64,000 nt of DNA, taken from positions 743,501-807,500 of the forward strand of contig JBBBDQ010000401.1 in the NCBI GenBank assembly GCA_037127315.1, in the 5' to 3' direction. Position 1 is the stretch's first letter. Every line of letters begins with the position of its first letter. The notes below the pieces were generated by a model, which saw nothing but the letters and a program-made list of their open reading frames with translations, had not been told where the DNA came from and made no database searches. The stretch is from Ascarosepion bandense (Eukaryota > Mollusca > Cephalopoda > Sepiida > Sepiidae). The translations under genes were made by a program, and so were the position numbers. This document shows, in pieces, positions 20,650 to 29,975 of this stretch.

Positions 20650-20958
20650 AGTCAGTCAAGTGCTATACATGATATACGCTTTGGGCGATCATGTTTCAAA
20701 AGAGACATGACTGACTAGGCAGAAGATTATCCTGCAGTAAGTTGCCATTGCTTTCTGCAGTAAACTGGTTGCCAGCCAAGGCTGTAGAACCCAATCTGTC
20801 CTATTATTTAACTCATAACTTGAGGGAAAAGATGGATTAATACCTTTCCCTGAGAGTATTTGTGCATAAGTGAATGCAAGGAATTCAACTGGAATTCGAA
20901 CTTGGCTCCCCAATTTGTTGTTCCAAGTCGATATCCACTGCACCACAACGCACATCCT
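20650..20958 (-). mobile_element. SINE-B, reference copy with pol III boxes
   Basis: The most complete SINE-B here. In element orientation: box A 'tggtgcagtgg' (20945-20935) matches the tRNA consensus TRGYNNARNGG; box B 'agttcgaattcc' (20902-20891) is one step from GGTTCGANTCC. About 32 bp separate them, as in tRNA genes. The conserved body follows ('gcacaaatactctcagggaa' region, 'gactgggcag'-type block, 'gatcatgtttcaaaagagac'). The 3' end is 'cacttgactgacta', with no poly(A). The minus-strand frame at 20689-20955 merely overlies the SINE. Confidence 0.92.
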
Positions 20959-21021
20959 CTTATTTAGTACTGCTCAGTTATTGCTCAGTCTGTTTCCACT
21001 GAATCCAAGTACACACTGCCT

Positions 21022-21077
21022 GGCCCAGGGATTAGCTGGTTGGGCTTAAGGCCCAGGGATTAGTAGGTTGGGTTTAA
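21022..21077. repeat. Two-copy tandem repeat, 28-bp unit
   Basis: A 28-bp unit beginning 'ggcccagggattag' occurs twice (21022-21049, 21050-21077) with three differences. It lies at the 5' edge of SINE-E. Confidence 0.9.
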
Positions 21078-21094
21078 GGCTCTAAATTCTCTAC

Positions 21095-21362
21095 AGACAA
21101 TAACTTAGTGGATTAAAACATTTCTTCATGTATTTAGTTATATAGTAATTGTGAGTTCAATCTCTGGGCTGGGCAGTAAGCACTTGAACTCAGTGGAACC
21201 AAGGTAAGCAATAAATGAGTAGTATTAAAAAGAACTAAACATGAGCAGTAGAACAAGACAGTCAACTCTTGTAGGTTAAAAGGTTCAGTTCAAATTAACT
21301 GTAGGAATCTATATACACCTGATGAAGGTCAGAGGGCACAACAGCTGAAATACTGTAAACTG
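21095..21362 (+). mobile_element. SINE-E (tRNA-like)
   Basis: 'aacttagtggattaaaacat' (box A-like) and 'attgtgagttcaatctctgg' (box B-like, about 21147-21167) form the tRNA-like head. The body 'cagtagaacaagacagtcaa' and the end 'cacctgatgaaggtcagagg' with 'gcacaacagctgaaatactg' are shared with 8726-9018. Confidence 0.75.
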
Positions 21363-21364
21363 GT

Positions 21365-21500
21365 TTTAACAGAAAAAAATTTATAAATTTCAACAGACAG
21401 TAGCACTGTTTGGTCAATGAACGCCCGATGTTTGCTTATAAGGATGCCGCAAATATTAACAAGAATTCCTGTAGATAAGATTTGTGCCCAACCATCAGAT
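21365..21500 (+). repeat. rep-L end fragment
   Basis: 'ttataaatttcaacagacag', 'tagcactgtttggtcaatga' and 'gcttataagga' match the end of rep-L at 28255-28311 and 41450-41520. Confidence 0.55.
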
Positions 21501-21754
21501 TGAACATGTTTTCACCAGAAGAATAACAAACTTAAAATAACAAAACAACTTTCAATAAGTTACCAACCAGAGAATTAGTAATAGTTAAAGACTTGAATTT
21601 GTTAATGTAATCTTTTCTCCAAACACTAGATATTAAAAATAAATCAAGTTTATAAGCAACATTACTTAAAGGCGACAAGCATATTCCATTTGTTTGCCCC
21701 CTATGTCTTACATATACAAAACTGTTGAGTAATAAAAGAAAAAAATACAATAGC

Positions 21755-22045
21755 GCAGAAAATCAATAATATATATATGAAAGGCAAGATGTTTGTGTGT
21801 GTGTATCTGCCTGTCTGTATTTTTTTTTCTCCAGCCCCTTTTTTTTTTTTGCTTTGGGTTTGGCTCTAAGTAGGTATAATTGTAGTTCTTAGTCTCAGCC
21901 ATGGTACCGTTTACTCAGGACATTTAGCTTTCAAAATTCAGTTTATGACGAAAAAAAACTTATTTGATATCGATACCAGGAAATCAAAATTTGACTTCCA
22001 TCCATTCGTTTTTCTTTCAGTCTACAGTTTCGCTTTAATGATGAG
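21755..22045 (-). repeat. rep-K, inverted partial copy
   Basis: It is nearly the exact reverse complement of 14840-15175, including 'agaaaatcaataatatatat', 'aaggcaagatgtttgtgtgt', 'ctaagtaggtataattgtag', 'ttatttgatatcgataccag' and 'tccattcgtttttctttcag'. Length differences are confined to the A/T-run and microsatellites. The frame at 21708-21902 is part of this repeat. Confidence 0.9.
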
Positions 22046-22244
22046 TAATAAAAGAAAAAAAAAATTGTAGGTATGAATTGTTTTAATCTATTAAAACAGT
22101 TATTCTCAATCAAAAATCACTTCTCACCTTTATTCAATAAAATTTGTTTTAAAACAAAGAGTAATTAACAAAGACTCTTTTTCTTTGGTCAGTTGGTTGT
22201 TTTGGTTTAGCAACATAACTATTTACAGGTTATTTAATGCCGAA

Positions 22245-22403
22245 ATCTAATTAACCCATATCTCAGGGTGGGGAGAAGAGGTAGGTTCATACATTCAAAT
22301 ACCTTTGGGAAAAGTAAGTGAATATAACAATCCCAATTGGAATTGGAACTTGGCTCTCCAATTAACAATTCCCAGCCATCAGACATTACACCACCTGCAC
22401 TTT
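22245..22403 (-). mobile_element. tRNA-like body of 5S-B composite SINE (copy 2)
   Basis: In element orientation: 'gtgcaggtggtgtaatgtct' (box A-like), 'gagagccaagttccaattcc' (box B-like), then 'attcactta', 'cccaaaggtatttgaatg' and the worn 'accatagctggag'-type segment of SINE-B. It joins the 5S-derived head at 22404 with no gap. Confidence 0.85.
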
Positions 22404-22520
22404 CAAACTTACAGCACCTGGTATTCCAAGCAGTGACCCACCTAGGTACTGACCAGACTCAACATTGCTTAACTTTAGTGATCGTACAGGAGCTAGTGGT
22501 TTAATGCGATCATAGGCTTT
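22404..22520 (-). ncRNA. 5S rRNA-derived head of a composite SINE (copy 2)
   Basis: Read on the minus strand from 22520: 'gcctatgatcgcattaaacc' (5S 5' stem and loop), 'agttaagcaatgttgag' (22474-22458, internal control box A), 'gtcagtacctaggtgggtca' with 'ctgcttggaat' (22453-22423, box C), then 'accaggtgctgtaa', the complete 3' stem of 5S. About 115 nt, essentially the length of 5S rRNA, it runs straight into the tRNA-like body. This copy is better preserved than 17767 and shows the whole 5S unit is part of the element. A genomic 5S gene next to a SINE by chance is made unlikely by the same arrangement at two other loci. Confidence 0.88.
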
Positions 22521-22525
22521 TTGGT

Positions 22526-23299
22526 CAGGATTATAATGATATGTCTCATTTATTGTCAAAAGAGTACCATGTTACAGAATTTGGGAGGGGGGATTAAATG
22601 TAAAACCAGGAAAAAAAGACCACTTATTTTTCTGGACTTTACCAAGAGAGTGACAAAATGAAAATCTCTTCCCACCCTAATAAGCTCTAACACTAAGAAA
22701 CTTTTTAAAATGTTTCTGTATATATGAAGGTTTACATATCAACTTGATAAATTTAATAGGTTCAGATCTTCCCCCAACAATGACAGTTCAATGAAGTAGG
22801 CAAATATTTGAACTCAAACTGTCACCAAATTTAAATATGTCAAAAATCTGGGGAAAAATAAAATTTAACAATGTGAGTCATTAAATCTTAACTGATATGC
22901 CTGCAAAAATAACAGTTTCATTTGAACAAGAAAACAGCAACATGTATTCTCACAAGGCGAAGCAAAGTGATTTTCTTTGTCCAATCACAGGAGTTTTATT
23001 TATTTCTTCTACATCATGAGATAGAAGTTAAAATGAAACCAAAGAAATTGGTTAATAACATTAAAGTAGTAATGAATGTCAATGCACAATTAGAAGCTCA
23101 TGGCTCAGAAGAGAAAAGAAAAGGAAAAAACATCAACCCACAGATAAGAAACTTAAGGTCTAATTATTTTGATTTAAAAATAGAAATAAAAATTACATAC
23201 CTGGGAATGTCTATCCAGGCAGAAACACTAATGAAATATTAATCAAGATGCTTACAGAAGTATTAAAAGATGAATAAAAAAAACTCCAAACTAATTTTC
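22526..23299. other. Unassigned stretch with a 106-codon frame
   Basis: No transposon motif. The plus frame at 22922-23242 (starts MNKKTATCIL) is lysine-rich, with no domain I recognise. In sequence this AT-rich a frame of that length can arise by chance. Confidence 0.4.
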
Positions 23300-23376
23300 C
23301 AACTGATCATGGCTCTCCCTAATTTCCTGTCCTTTGTAGCTCTCAATAAAGTGATTTTTTTTTTTTTTTACTACTT
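23300..23376 (-). mobile_element. LINE-F, part right of the coding direction (split by SINE-B)
   Basis: 'gatcatggctctccctaatt' and 'cctgtcctttgtagctctca' are the start of the usual LINE-F segment. It stops at 'ctcccaaac' (23377-23385), where SINE-B enters, and resumes at 23687. Confidence 0.8.
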
Positions 23377-23385
23377 CTCCCAAAC
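23377..23385. repeat. Target-site duplication of SINE-B, left
   Basis: The nonamer ctcccaaac is repeated exactly at 23687-23695 on the other side of the SINE. In other LINE-F copies it occurs once ('tcccaaaccctg'). Confidence 0.9.
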
Positions 23386-23686
23386 ACAGATGTGCATTGT
23401 GGTACAGTGTATATCGACTCAGAACAGGAAATCTGAGTTCAAATTCCAGTTGCGTTCATTGCATTCACTTACATTCAAATACCCTCAGAAATGTATTGAT
23501 CTGCCTCTTCTCCCTCATAGCTATGGGCTAAATAGCAGAACAAATTGAGTTCTATAGCCTTGGTTAATAACCAGTCTAACACACAAATTAATAGCAACCT
23601 ACTGTAGGAAAATCACCTTCCCAGTCAGTTATGTTTTCTACAATACATAATCACCCAAGTGTGTATCACGTATGGCAATTGACGGA
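23386..23686 (+). mobile_element. SINE-B, complete insertion into LINE-F
   Basis: Element boundaries are fixed by the duplicated ctcccaaac on either side. It begins 'acagatgtgcattgtggtac' (box A 'tggtacagtgt' at about 23401) with box B-like 'gagttcaaattcc' at about 23429, and ends 'gtgtatcacgtatggcaatt' with 'gacgga'. This gives the true length, about 301 bp, and shows that SINE-B ends without poly(A). The plus-strand frame at 23270-23548 runs across the junction and is not a gene. Confidence 0.93.
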
Positions 23687-23980
23687 CTCCCAAACCCTAC
23701 TCTGCAATCCATTCACTCAAGCTTGCTAGGTAGGTTATTCATTGCTTTCCTGTCCCTCTTGCTTTCAATTTGTGCTGTGAGTATCAAATTTTCCAAGCCT
23801 CTTCATTATGTGCGATAAAAATGTCAACTATCTCTTGATATTAAGTATAATCACCGTTTCAGCTTCCATTGTCTCTAGAATATTGTCATTTATCAGATGT
23901 TCAATTCCATGGTATTCTCAGCATCCTTTTGTAAAACAACATTTATGCTGCTTCAAGTCTCTTCATCTGTGAGGAGATTG
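23687..23980 (-). mobile_element. LINE-F, remaining part after SINE-B insertion
   Basis: It continues from the duplicated ctcccaaac into 'cctactctgcaatccattca', 'tagacttgctag'-type sequence, 'tcattgctttcctgtccctc', 'tgtgagtatcaaattttcca' and 'cagcatccttttgtaaaaca', the normal LINE-F order. The minus strand is the coding direction. Confidence 0.85.
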
Positions 23981-24539
23981 GTCCTCTTATATGACAGTAA
24001 ATGCTTCTAGATTAGTTAAGAATAAATAAAAAACAAAGGTTACTCAGCTAATCAACAATAATGTTAAGAAACGGTGAAGTTGTGCAATGGTATTAGTAAT
24101 ATTAGCCATTTCCTTATAAGGAAACTTTTTGTATTCATTGACTGGGAATATCACTCAAGTTTTCAGATTATTGTCATGACTTTAAAGCAATTTGCAGTGT
24201 TGGCTGAAACTGCCTCTAGTGCAGCCTTTTTTATTTTCCTTCTCCCCTATGCTAAATTTTGTTATAACTAATCCATAAACTTTACATTTTTTTCATCTTC
24301 CTATAGATTAAGCACTCCAGGTCACTAATATTAAGACTTAAAAGATAAGGTTTAGTTTACAGTGCCATGTAAATTCATGATAAATTGATCTCTCCTACAA
24401 AGCCAAGGCAAAAAATGCCCATGCCTCTTGAAATTGAAATCTGGAATTCATTCATCATACACAAGTGCCATCAAAAAACATGCCAAAATATTTGAACGAA
24501 ATATTAGTTGTTTCCTCAAGTTATCCACACGACAGAAAT
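23981..24539. other. Mostly unassigned; short rep-L piece
   Basis: 'agccatttccttataaggaa' through 'tattcattgactggg' (about 24107-24148) resembles the end of rep-L on the minus strand. Otherwise nothing recognised. Confidence 0.45.
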
Positions 24540-24611
<72 letters not shown>

Positions 24612-24633
24612 CATACACACACACACACACACA
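24540..24633. repeat. Compound GT/AT/GT/AT/AC microsatellite
   Basis: Alternating (GT)n, (AT)n, (GT)n, (AT)n, (AC)n over about 90 bp. Open frames on both strands here are artefacts of the repeat. Confidence 0.95.
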
Positions 24634-24988
24634 ATGGTATTTATTATAATATATAGAGGATTCTTATGATTATGGGGTTTTTTTTATACACATTTAAAGA
24701 AATCAACATTTTATAAGCATATTTTGGTTTGGACTATCTCATGAGATGAATTTACATAGCAAACTGGACATCCCTCTCACCAATCAACTTTTAGAAATTC
24801 AAAAAATTAATATTTTATAATCTGGTGTTTTTAGTGTATGTTCACATAAAAAGAAAAAAATTTCTGGTTGTACACTTTAAAAAAAGAGGGAAAAAAGGTG
24901 GTAAGACTTATAAAACTCACTTATATTGCCAAAATAATCAGTAATTAAAGGAAAAATTCATTTATTTCATACCAACAACATACAGATC

Positions 24989-24993
<5 letters not shown>
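24634..24993. other. Unassigned stretch
   Basis: No feature recognised. Confidence 0.5.

Positions 24994-25028
<35 letters not shown>
24994..25028. repeat. (AT)n microsatellite
   Basis: About 17 AT units. Confidence 0.95.
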
Positions 25029-25034
<6 letters not shown>

Positions 25035-25224
25035 AATGAAAAAAGTTAAACATTTTTACAGACAAATCCACAGAAAAATAAATGTGACTAATTAATTTCT
25101 GATGATTTTAAATAATCATGTGATTGCTAACAGATGACCTTTAATCACTTTTGACAATCTCTCAGAAACTGAGTTCTTATGACTCAAATATGAGTATCCA
25201 TTAAAAGTAAACTTTAAACAGATA

Positions 25225-25718
25225 CACCCTGGTGCAAATTAATTAAAACAACTGCTTTAGTTTCATTTCTTTCACCATACAGTCAATTTTAGACCTCCTT
25301 GAGTGACAGGGTGTAATAGATTTCTATTTTTCCTCAAATTAGACCATTTGCAGTGGTGTGCAGTAATATGAATCTATTTTTGGGGTGTATGATAAGATTT
25401 GCTTGGCCTTGAAAAATATTGCATCAGATTTTTATCCTACCCAGACACTATTGTCTTAGCTGTCAATTAGCTGTCATATGGACATTACTCCAAGGAAGCA
25501 TACAAAAATTTAATACTGCACAAACACACTGGCAAGCCTTACAGAGAGATCACAAATATTGTTGGTGTCAGCCTTTCTACTGGATCTATCAGTCCAAAAT
25601 GTAAAGAAAAATGCAGTCAGAAGAAAAAAAGATCTTCAAGAGACAATGCATATGCAATCACGGAAAGTGTGAAAGATCCTTGGGAGACATTCATTTTGTT
25701 TCAATTTGTGCAAAAGTG
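25225..25718 (+). mobile_element. Tc1-derived MITE carrying only the transposase N-terminus (copy 2)
   Basis: Flanked by TA at 25223-25224 and 25719-25720. The left end 'caccctggtgcaaattaatt' and right end (reverse complement 'cacttttgcacaaattgaaa') are terminal inverted repeats. The interior has 'TPRKHTKI'-type sequence (about 25487-25510) and 'SISPKCKEKCSQKKK' (about 25575-25625), i.e. the helix-turn-helix and basic linker of a Tc1 transposase. A 36-bp segment present in copy 1 is missing in the middle. Right after the 'gatccttgggagac' segment the sequence jumps to the terminal repeat, at the same place as in copy 1. The DDE domain is absent. Confidence 0.9.
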
Positions 25719-25739
25719 TATATATCTTAACTATTCCCC

Positions 25740-26075
25740 GTTTCAGTAAAGCAAACAATATTGTCTTTGATTTATGGCTGCCCTTCAAAATATCTCCAGT
25801 CTGAGATTGAATGGAGTAGGAAATAGCTCAAATTTTAATACCTCTAAAATGAAGCTGCTCTCCTTTAACCACCATCAAGAAACTTTCCTGCCTACCATCT
25901 CTCCTAGATAGCAACACACTGCACCTCCTTGGCCTCACTCTCTCAAACAACCTCAAATGGAATGACTACATGGAGTCTATAGCTGCATCTACTGCTAGAA
26001 AGGTTGAATCCTTGTTTCAAGTCAGGTAGTTTTTCTTGTCAGAATCCATTTTGCACATTTATAAATCTACCATTT
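25740..26075 (+). pseudogene. LINE-C reverse transcriptase, first part
   Basis: Best LINE-C copy in the window. The plus strand encodes 'FNTSKMKLLSFNHHQETFL' (about 25832-25888) and, after a frameshift, 'LHLLGLTLSNNLKWNDYMES' (about 25920-25980) and 'SESILHIYKSTIYT'. These are the post-active-site blocks of CR1/Jockey-type reverse transcriptases (K--LL-F, LG-T-S--L-W-DYI-SI, LYKS-I-P). The polymerase active site itself is not present; the copy is 5'-truncated. It is interrupted at about 26075 by unrelated sequence and resumes at 26596. Confidence 0.85.
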
Positions 26076-26595
26076 ACACAAGTTTGAGTTTTGTTTAACA
26101 GCATATCAATCTGTGGGTTATTTAATGCCAAAAAGGTGGGGATTTTAAGGTATTTTTTTAATGTTCAGTTATAATGAGAAGCTTGATTTAGTCAGATTTT
26201 AATGAAAATTTGTTTTTTTTTTTATTTTAGAAAATTGAAAATGTCTTCTAGCATTGTATTCAAAAATGTGTTGAAAATTTTTTTCCTTCGAAAATATGTT
26301 ATAATTTTTTTCTTCAAAAAATGTATTGTTGGTAATATTTTTCTTTCAAGAAAGTATATTTTTCTACAAAAGTATTTTTATGTATATATTTCTATAAAAG
26401 TCTATTTTTATATTTTCATAGTGCTTTGACCCCAGTTTAGGGGTTAACTATTTACCCATAGCTGGGACCCTAACAGGTGCTACCACTCCAGGTCAAGGTG
26501 GACCTGGGAACAACAGCAATTAAGAGGTGTCTCTATGCTCCTCACAACTTCTCAATCAGAGGCTTTGCTGCTGGATGCAGTTTACTGTCATGCCC
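26076..26595. other. Insertion splitting LINE-C, containing rep-G
   Basis: About 520 bp separate the LINE-C motif 'LHIYKSTIYT' from its continuation 'YMSIEYCCHIW'. The left part (to 26435) is T-rich and unplaced. 26436-26560 is rep-G. Some of the right edge ('aggctttgctgctggatgca', about 26560-26580) may already be LINE. Confidence 0.6.
26436..26545 (+). repeat. rep-G
   Basis: 'gctgggaccctaacaggtgc', 'tggacctgggaacaacagca' and 'attaagaggtg' are found as the reverse complement at 36285-36362. The class is unknown. The copies are about 75-80% alike by eye. Confidence 0.7.
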
Positions 26596-27085
26596 ATGAC
26601 CACCATTTATATGAGCATTGAATACTGTTGCCATATCTGGTTTGGTGGTCCTGCTATTCATCTTAAGGTTCTCAACAAAATCCAAAGAAGGATTTGCAAC
26701 ATAATCCTGTCATGACATGCCAGCCCACCTTCAGTCACTTTCTTACCAACATGATGTGGCTTCCCTCCATCTTTTTTACAAGTACTTTCATGTTAATGAC
26801 AAGTTTTTCCCCACCTTGTTCCCTGACCACATGTATTTCCGTGTGTTACAAGTATGCCATCTCAGTCTCACCTTTCTACTATCAAAATACTCTAACAATT
26901 TCTTTTCTTGCACAAGATTAAATGCAATATCCATTGCCATTTTCTATTTACTTGATTCCAATCTATCTCTTATCTTTCTTTGACATCCCCCCTGTACCTT
27001 ATTTGTCTCTTAATGTAACCCCCTTGTGCACTAGTGTCAGTCCTGCCTTACTTGGGATGAAATGATTATAAAAAAATAAAATAAA
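26596..27085 (+). pseudogene. LINE-C reverse transcriptase, C-terminal part and 3' end
   Basis: Encodes 'YMSIEYCCHIWFGGPA' (about 26610-26657), 'LNKIQRRICNI', then in shifted frames 'LQSLSYQHDVASLHLFYKYF' (about 26725-26790) and the worn end of the RT. The untranslated tail 'aacccccttgtgcactagtg', 'cctgccttacttgggatgaa' and 'atgattataaaaa' closes it. This links the RT blocks directly to the tail found in all other LINE-C copies and in SINE-A. Several frameshifts; inactive. Confidence 0.88.
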
Positions 27086-27954
27086 TTAATCCCTTTTCAT
27101 TAACAACTTTCACATTGAACTCCATAATTGGAAAGCTCAGTTATTTTCCTCACTCTCTGAATAAAATCTTTAATGAGTTCACCAGTAAGTCAACAGGTTG
27201 TTTCAAAATATAAGAGATCAATAATTTTAGCTTTGAGCCAATTTAGAATGAAATAAGAATTCAGAATTCTGCTGCTATATTGCAAACCTTGTTGAGAGAG
27301 AATGGATATTAGAGAAACAAATCTGAGGAATAGCTCAAGGGGGAAAAAGAAAAAAAAAACAAAAACAGGTGAATAGTAATTTAGAAACCAATCAGTGTCT
27401 TGGTGATAAACATCAAAGGACAGTATACAAAGTGCAAAATTTTAAGAAGCAACCAAGCTAAAGAATTAATTTCTTTTTTATGACAACACTATAATCAGGT
27501 TCTGGTTTCCAAAGTATTATTGACAAACCATTTCCATGCATTCCAAGAATACCAAAATGCAATGCTTAATAACACATTAAATGGTTGACATTGCTGGGAA
27601 GGATTTTTTTTTTTTATACTGAAAAGGTTTGATAACAGCAATTATTGATCAAAAAGTATAAACTCCTTCCAAGAAAGAGCTTAAAGTTAAACTTGAACCC
27701 AGACCCTTAATTTTCAAAGAGAATCCATTTACGTGATTACAAAACCCTCAATAATTAAATGGTTCAGATAACTACAAAAAAATATTAAGAAATTAAATAC
27801 AAAAGAAAATAGGCCTTATTGGGTCTAATAGAATTTAGTATAGAAAATAAAGAAATTTAACATAAAATAAGCAGTGTTAGGAATATAGTTTCATATAATA
27901 CCACATTTGGTACAGAACTAAAACATTGACATAAAAAAAAACTTATGGTATGTT
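27086..27954. other. Unassigned stretch
   Basis: AT-rich with A/T runs; no feature recognised. Confidence 0.5.
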
Positions 27955-28311
27955 CTTAAATCACCTTGTCAGATCAAGACTTTCATATGAATGTCATGTA
28001 TGAAACTAAAATCATTCAGAAATACGTATGCAACCACTTTCCCAGATAGACGATTAAATACTGTTTTGAACAGCAGCAGTAATTAAAATGGATGGCATAC
28101 GTAAATTGAAAAGTAAATGATAGCATACGATATCAACATCCCACACTACAAATAAGGAAACTCCATCAATACTGGAAAGCATGATTATAGGGGAATTAGG
28201 AAACTTGGTCTCATAAAAATATAAAAAATTTATTCTGAAAATTTGCTCAAACTGAAAATTTTATAAATTTCAATCAAATGTAGTACTGGTTACTTGGGCA
28301 ATGAAAGATTT
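27955..28311 (+). repeat. rep-L, copy 1, left part
   Basis: Collinear with 41095-41545 and 61640-61985. Shared anchors are 'cagcagtaattaaaatggat', 'gcatacgatatcaacatccc' and 'tttataaatttcaatcaaat', then 'tggttacttgggcaatgaa'. It is interrupted by SINE-A at 28312. No coding sequence is recognised; class unknown. Confidence 0.7.
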
Positions 28312-28455
28312 TTTTAATCATATCACCCCGGGCAAGGCGGTAAGGCCACTGGTGTGCTACGTAAGAGTGAAAAGATTGGAAAGAGAAAGCTGGAAACCAC
28401 ATCCTAAACAGGGAACAAGGGATGAGCCTCTACACCTGTTCAATAGATGTAGGCC
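28312..28455 (-). mobile_element. SINE-A inserted in rep-L
   Basis: 'ttttttaatcatatcacccc' then 'gggcaaggcggtaaggccac', 'gaaaccacatcctaaacagg' and 'cacctgttcaatagatgta'. A small internal deletion removes the 'gcaggggg' block. The 5' head is absent. Confidence 0.85.
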
Positions 28456-28545
28456 AAATGTTCCCTTATAAAGAAATGGCTAATATTGCTATTGGAAATC
28501 TGCTGAAGGAAGCAAAAGATCTTAACTGACTTTAGGAATGAGATG
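28456..28545 (+). repeat. rep-L, copy 1, right part
   Basis: 'gttcccttataaagaaatgg' and 'ctaatattgctattgg' continue the rep-L order seen at 41503-41545 ('cttgtaaggaaaccactaat'). Confidence 0.55.
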
Positions 28546-29415
28546 TAAAATTTTAGGAATCGGGCCTTTTCAATTTGACGTGACTGATGAATCACGTTTG
28601 TCATTCAAGTCATTTGCAATTTAAGTATAAAATAAGCAATTTTTTTTTTTTTTTTTTTTTAGCCTTTTCAAATTTTACTTTAAATACCAGGCAATTGTTA
28701 TACGGCTGCTACCAAAATGAATGCCAAAATAAATCCATAACTATTCATAATTATGCAGTTGACATTTAATAGAAAATGAAATACAGTGTCATTATAATTA
28801 AGAGAAAGTTTAAATCTTTCACTTGCAAAGAAAAAGAAAAATTTGAAGTAAATAAGATTGTTAAAAACAGTGTTCATTTGACACTAATATAATTTTTATT
28901 ACTTCAAACATTTTTAGTGGATACCCGAGTTTGAAATACATGTCTTTGCCCACCCATTTATTTTAAATAGTATTTATTTCATGTGCCAGTCTGTACTCTA
29001 GAAAACACAAAGAAAATGTGCACTCCAACTATATTTGAACCAGAGTCTAATCACCACACACACCTTTGTAAGAGCAACAATGATCTTCTGTCCAGTTACT
29101 ACTCAGCTTCAAAGAGTAGTCACAAAGCAAGGTTCTATTTTTTTTTTTTGCTTGCTTGTGATGCTCTACCTAGCTGAGAAGTAAAAAATTAAAATCCATT
29201 ATTTGATATATAGAAGGACACTGATGTCAACACAAAAGAGTGTCTCAGGTTTGAACCCACTCTTCAGGCTATGAATGTTACATTAAAATAGGAAACAGAC
29301 TGCCACCTCAGTGTCTAATTATAGATTTACATATTGAGCACTTTAATCAGTAAAATAACCACTAAGAGGTGAAAACTGAGATTGAGGCAAACAAAAATGT
29401 TCTCAGTGGAAATAT

Positions 29416-29419
<4 letters not shown>
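28546..29419. other. Unassigned stretch
   Basis: Contains T-runs at 28641-28660 and 29139-29150; otherwise nothing recognised. Confidence 0.5.
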
Positions 29420-29454
<35 letters not shown>

Positions 29455-29455
29455 A
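29420..29455. repeat. (AT)n(GT)n microsatellite
   Basis: About 14 AT units, then a few GT. Confidence 0.95.
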
Positions 29456-29975
29456 AGTATTACCAACAGCATATTGCTTTGTTCACAAAACTTGGCAGGG
29501 GCTAGCCTTTGGAGACAACTTATATATAACTGGTCATCTTAAACCATATAAATAACCCTAATCTACTTAAAATAAAAGCAATCTAATGACCACATGCTGC
29601 CACAGAAAAAGATAGTTAAATTCCGATTGATATAGATTCCCCTATATGTTTGTCCCTTTCTTTCCCTGGCAAATATTACTATTAACAATTATGAATTATA
29701 CCACTTTTGATTTCTTCTCCCTGCATTTTAATATTTCTTTTATATTTTTAATTTAAAATTTTAATTCTAGTTTTTTCATCTACATTTAATCTTAAAATAA
29801 TTAAATTTTTATTCTTGTTATGGAAAAAAAAAAAAAAAGAAAAGAAAAAAAAAAGCAACCTAACTTCATAGATTTAACTTCCATAAACACCAAGTGAGGA
29901 TAAATTCAAATCTATTAAACTGTCAATTTGAAAAATGCACTTAATGAATGCATAACACATGAAACTTCGAGTGCC
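29456..29975. other. Unassigned stretch
   Basis: AT-rich with a purine run at 29823-29855. No feature recognised. Confidence 0.5.

Noticed and set aside
22404..22520. A functional 5S rRNA gene
   Set aside because: Many substitutions from 5S consensus, direct fusion to a SINE body, and the same fusion at two other places; a true 5S gene would end in a T-run terminator.
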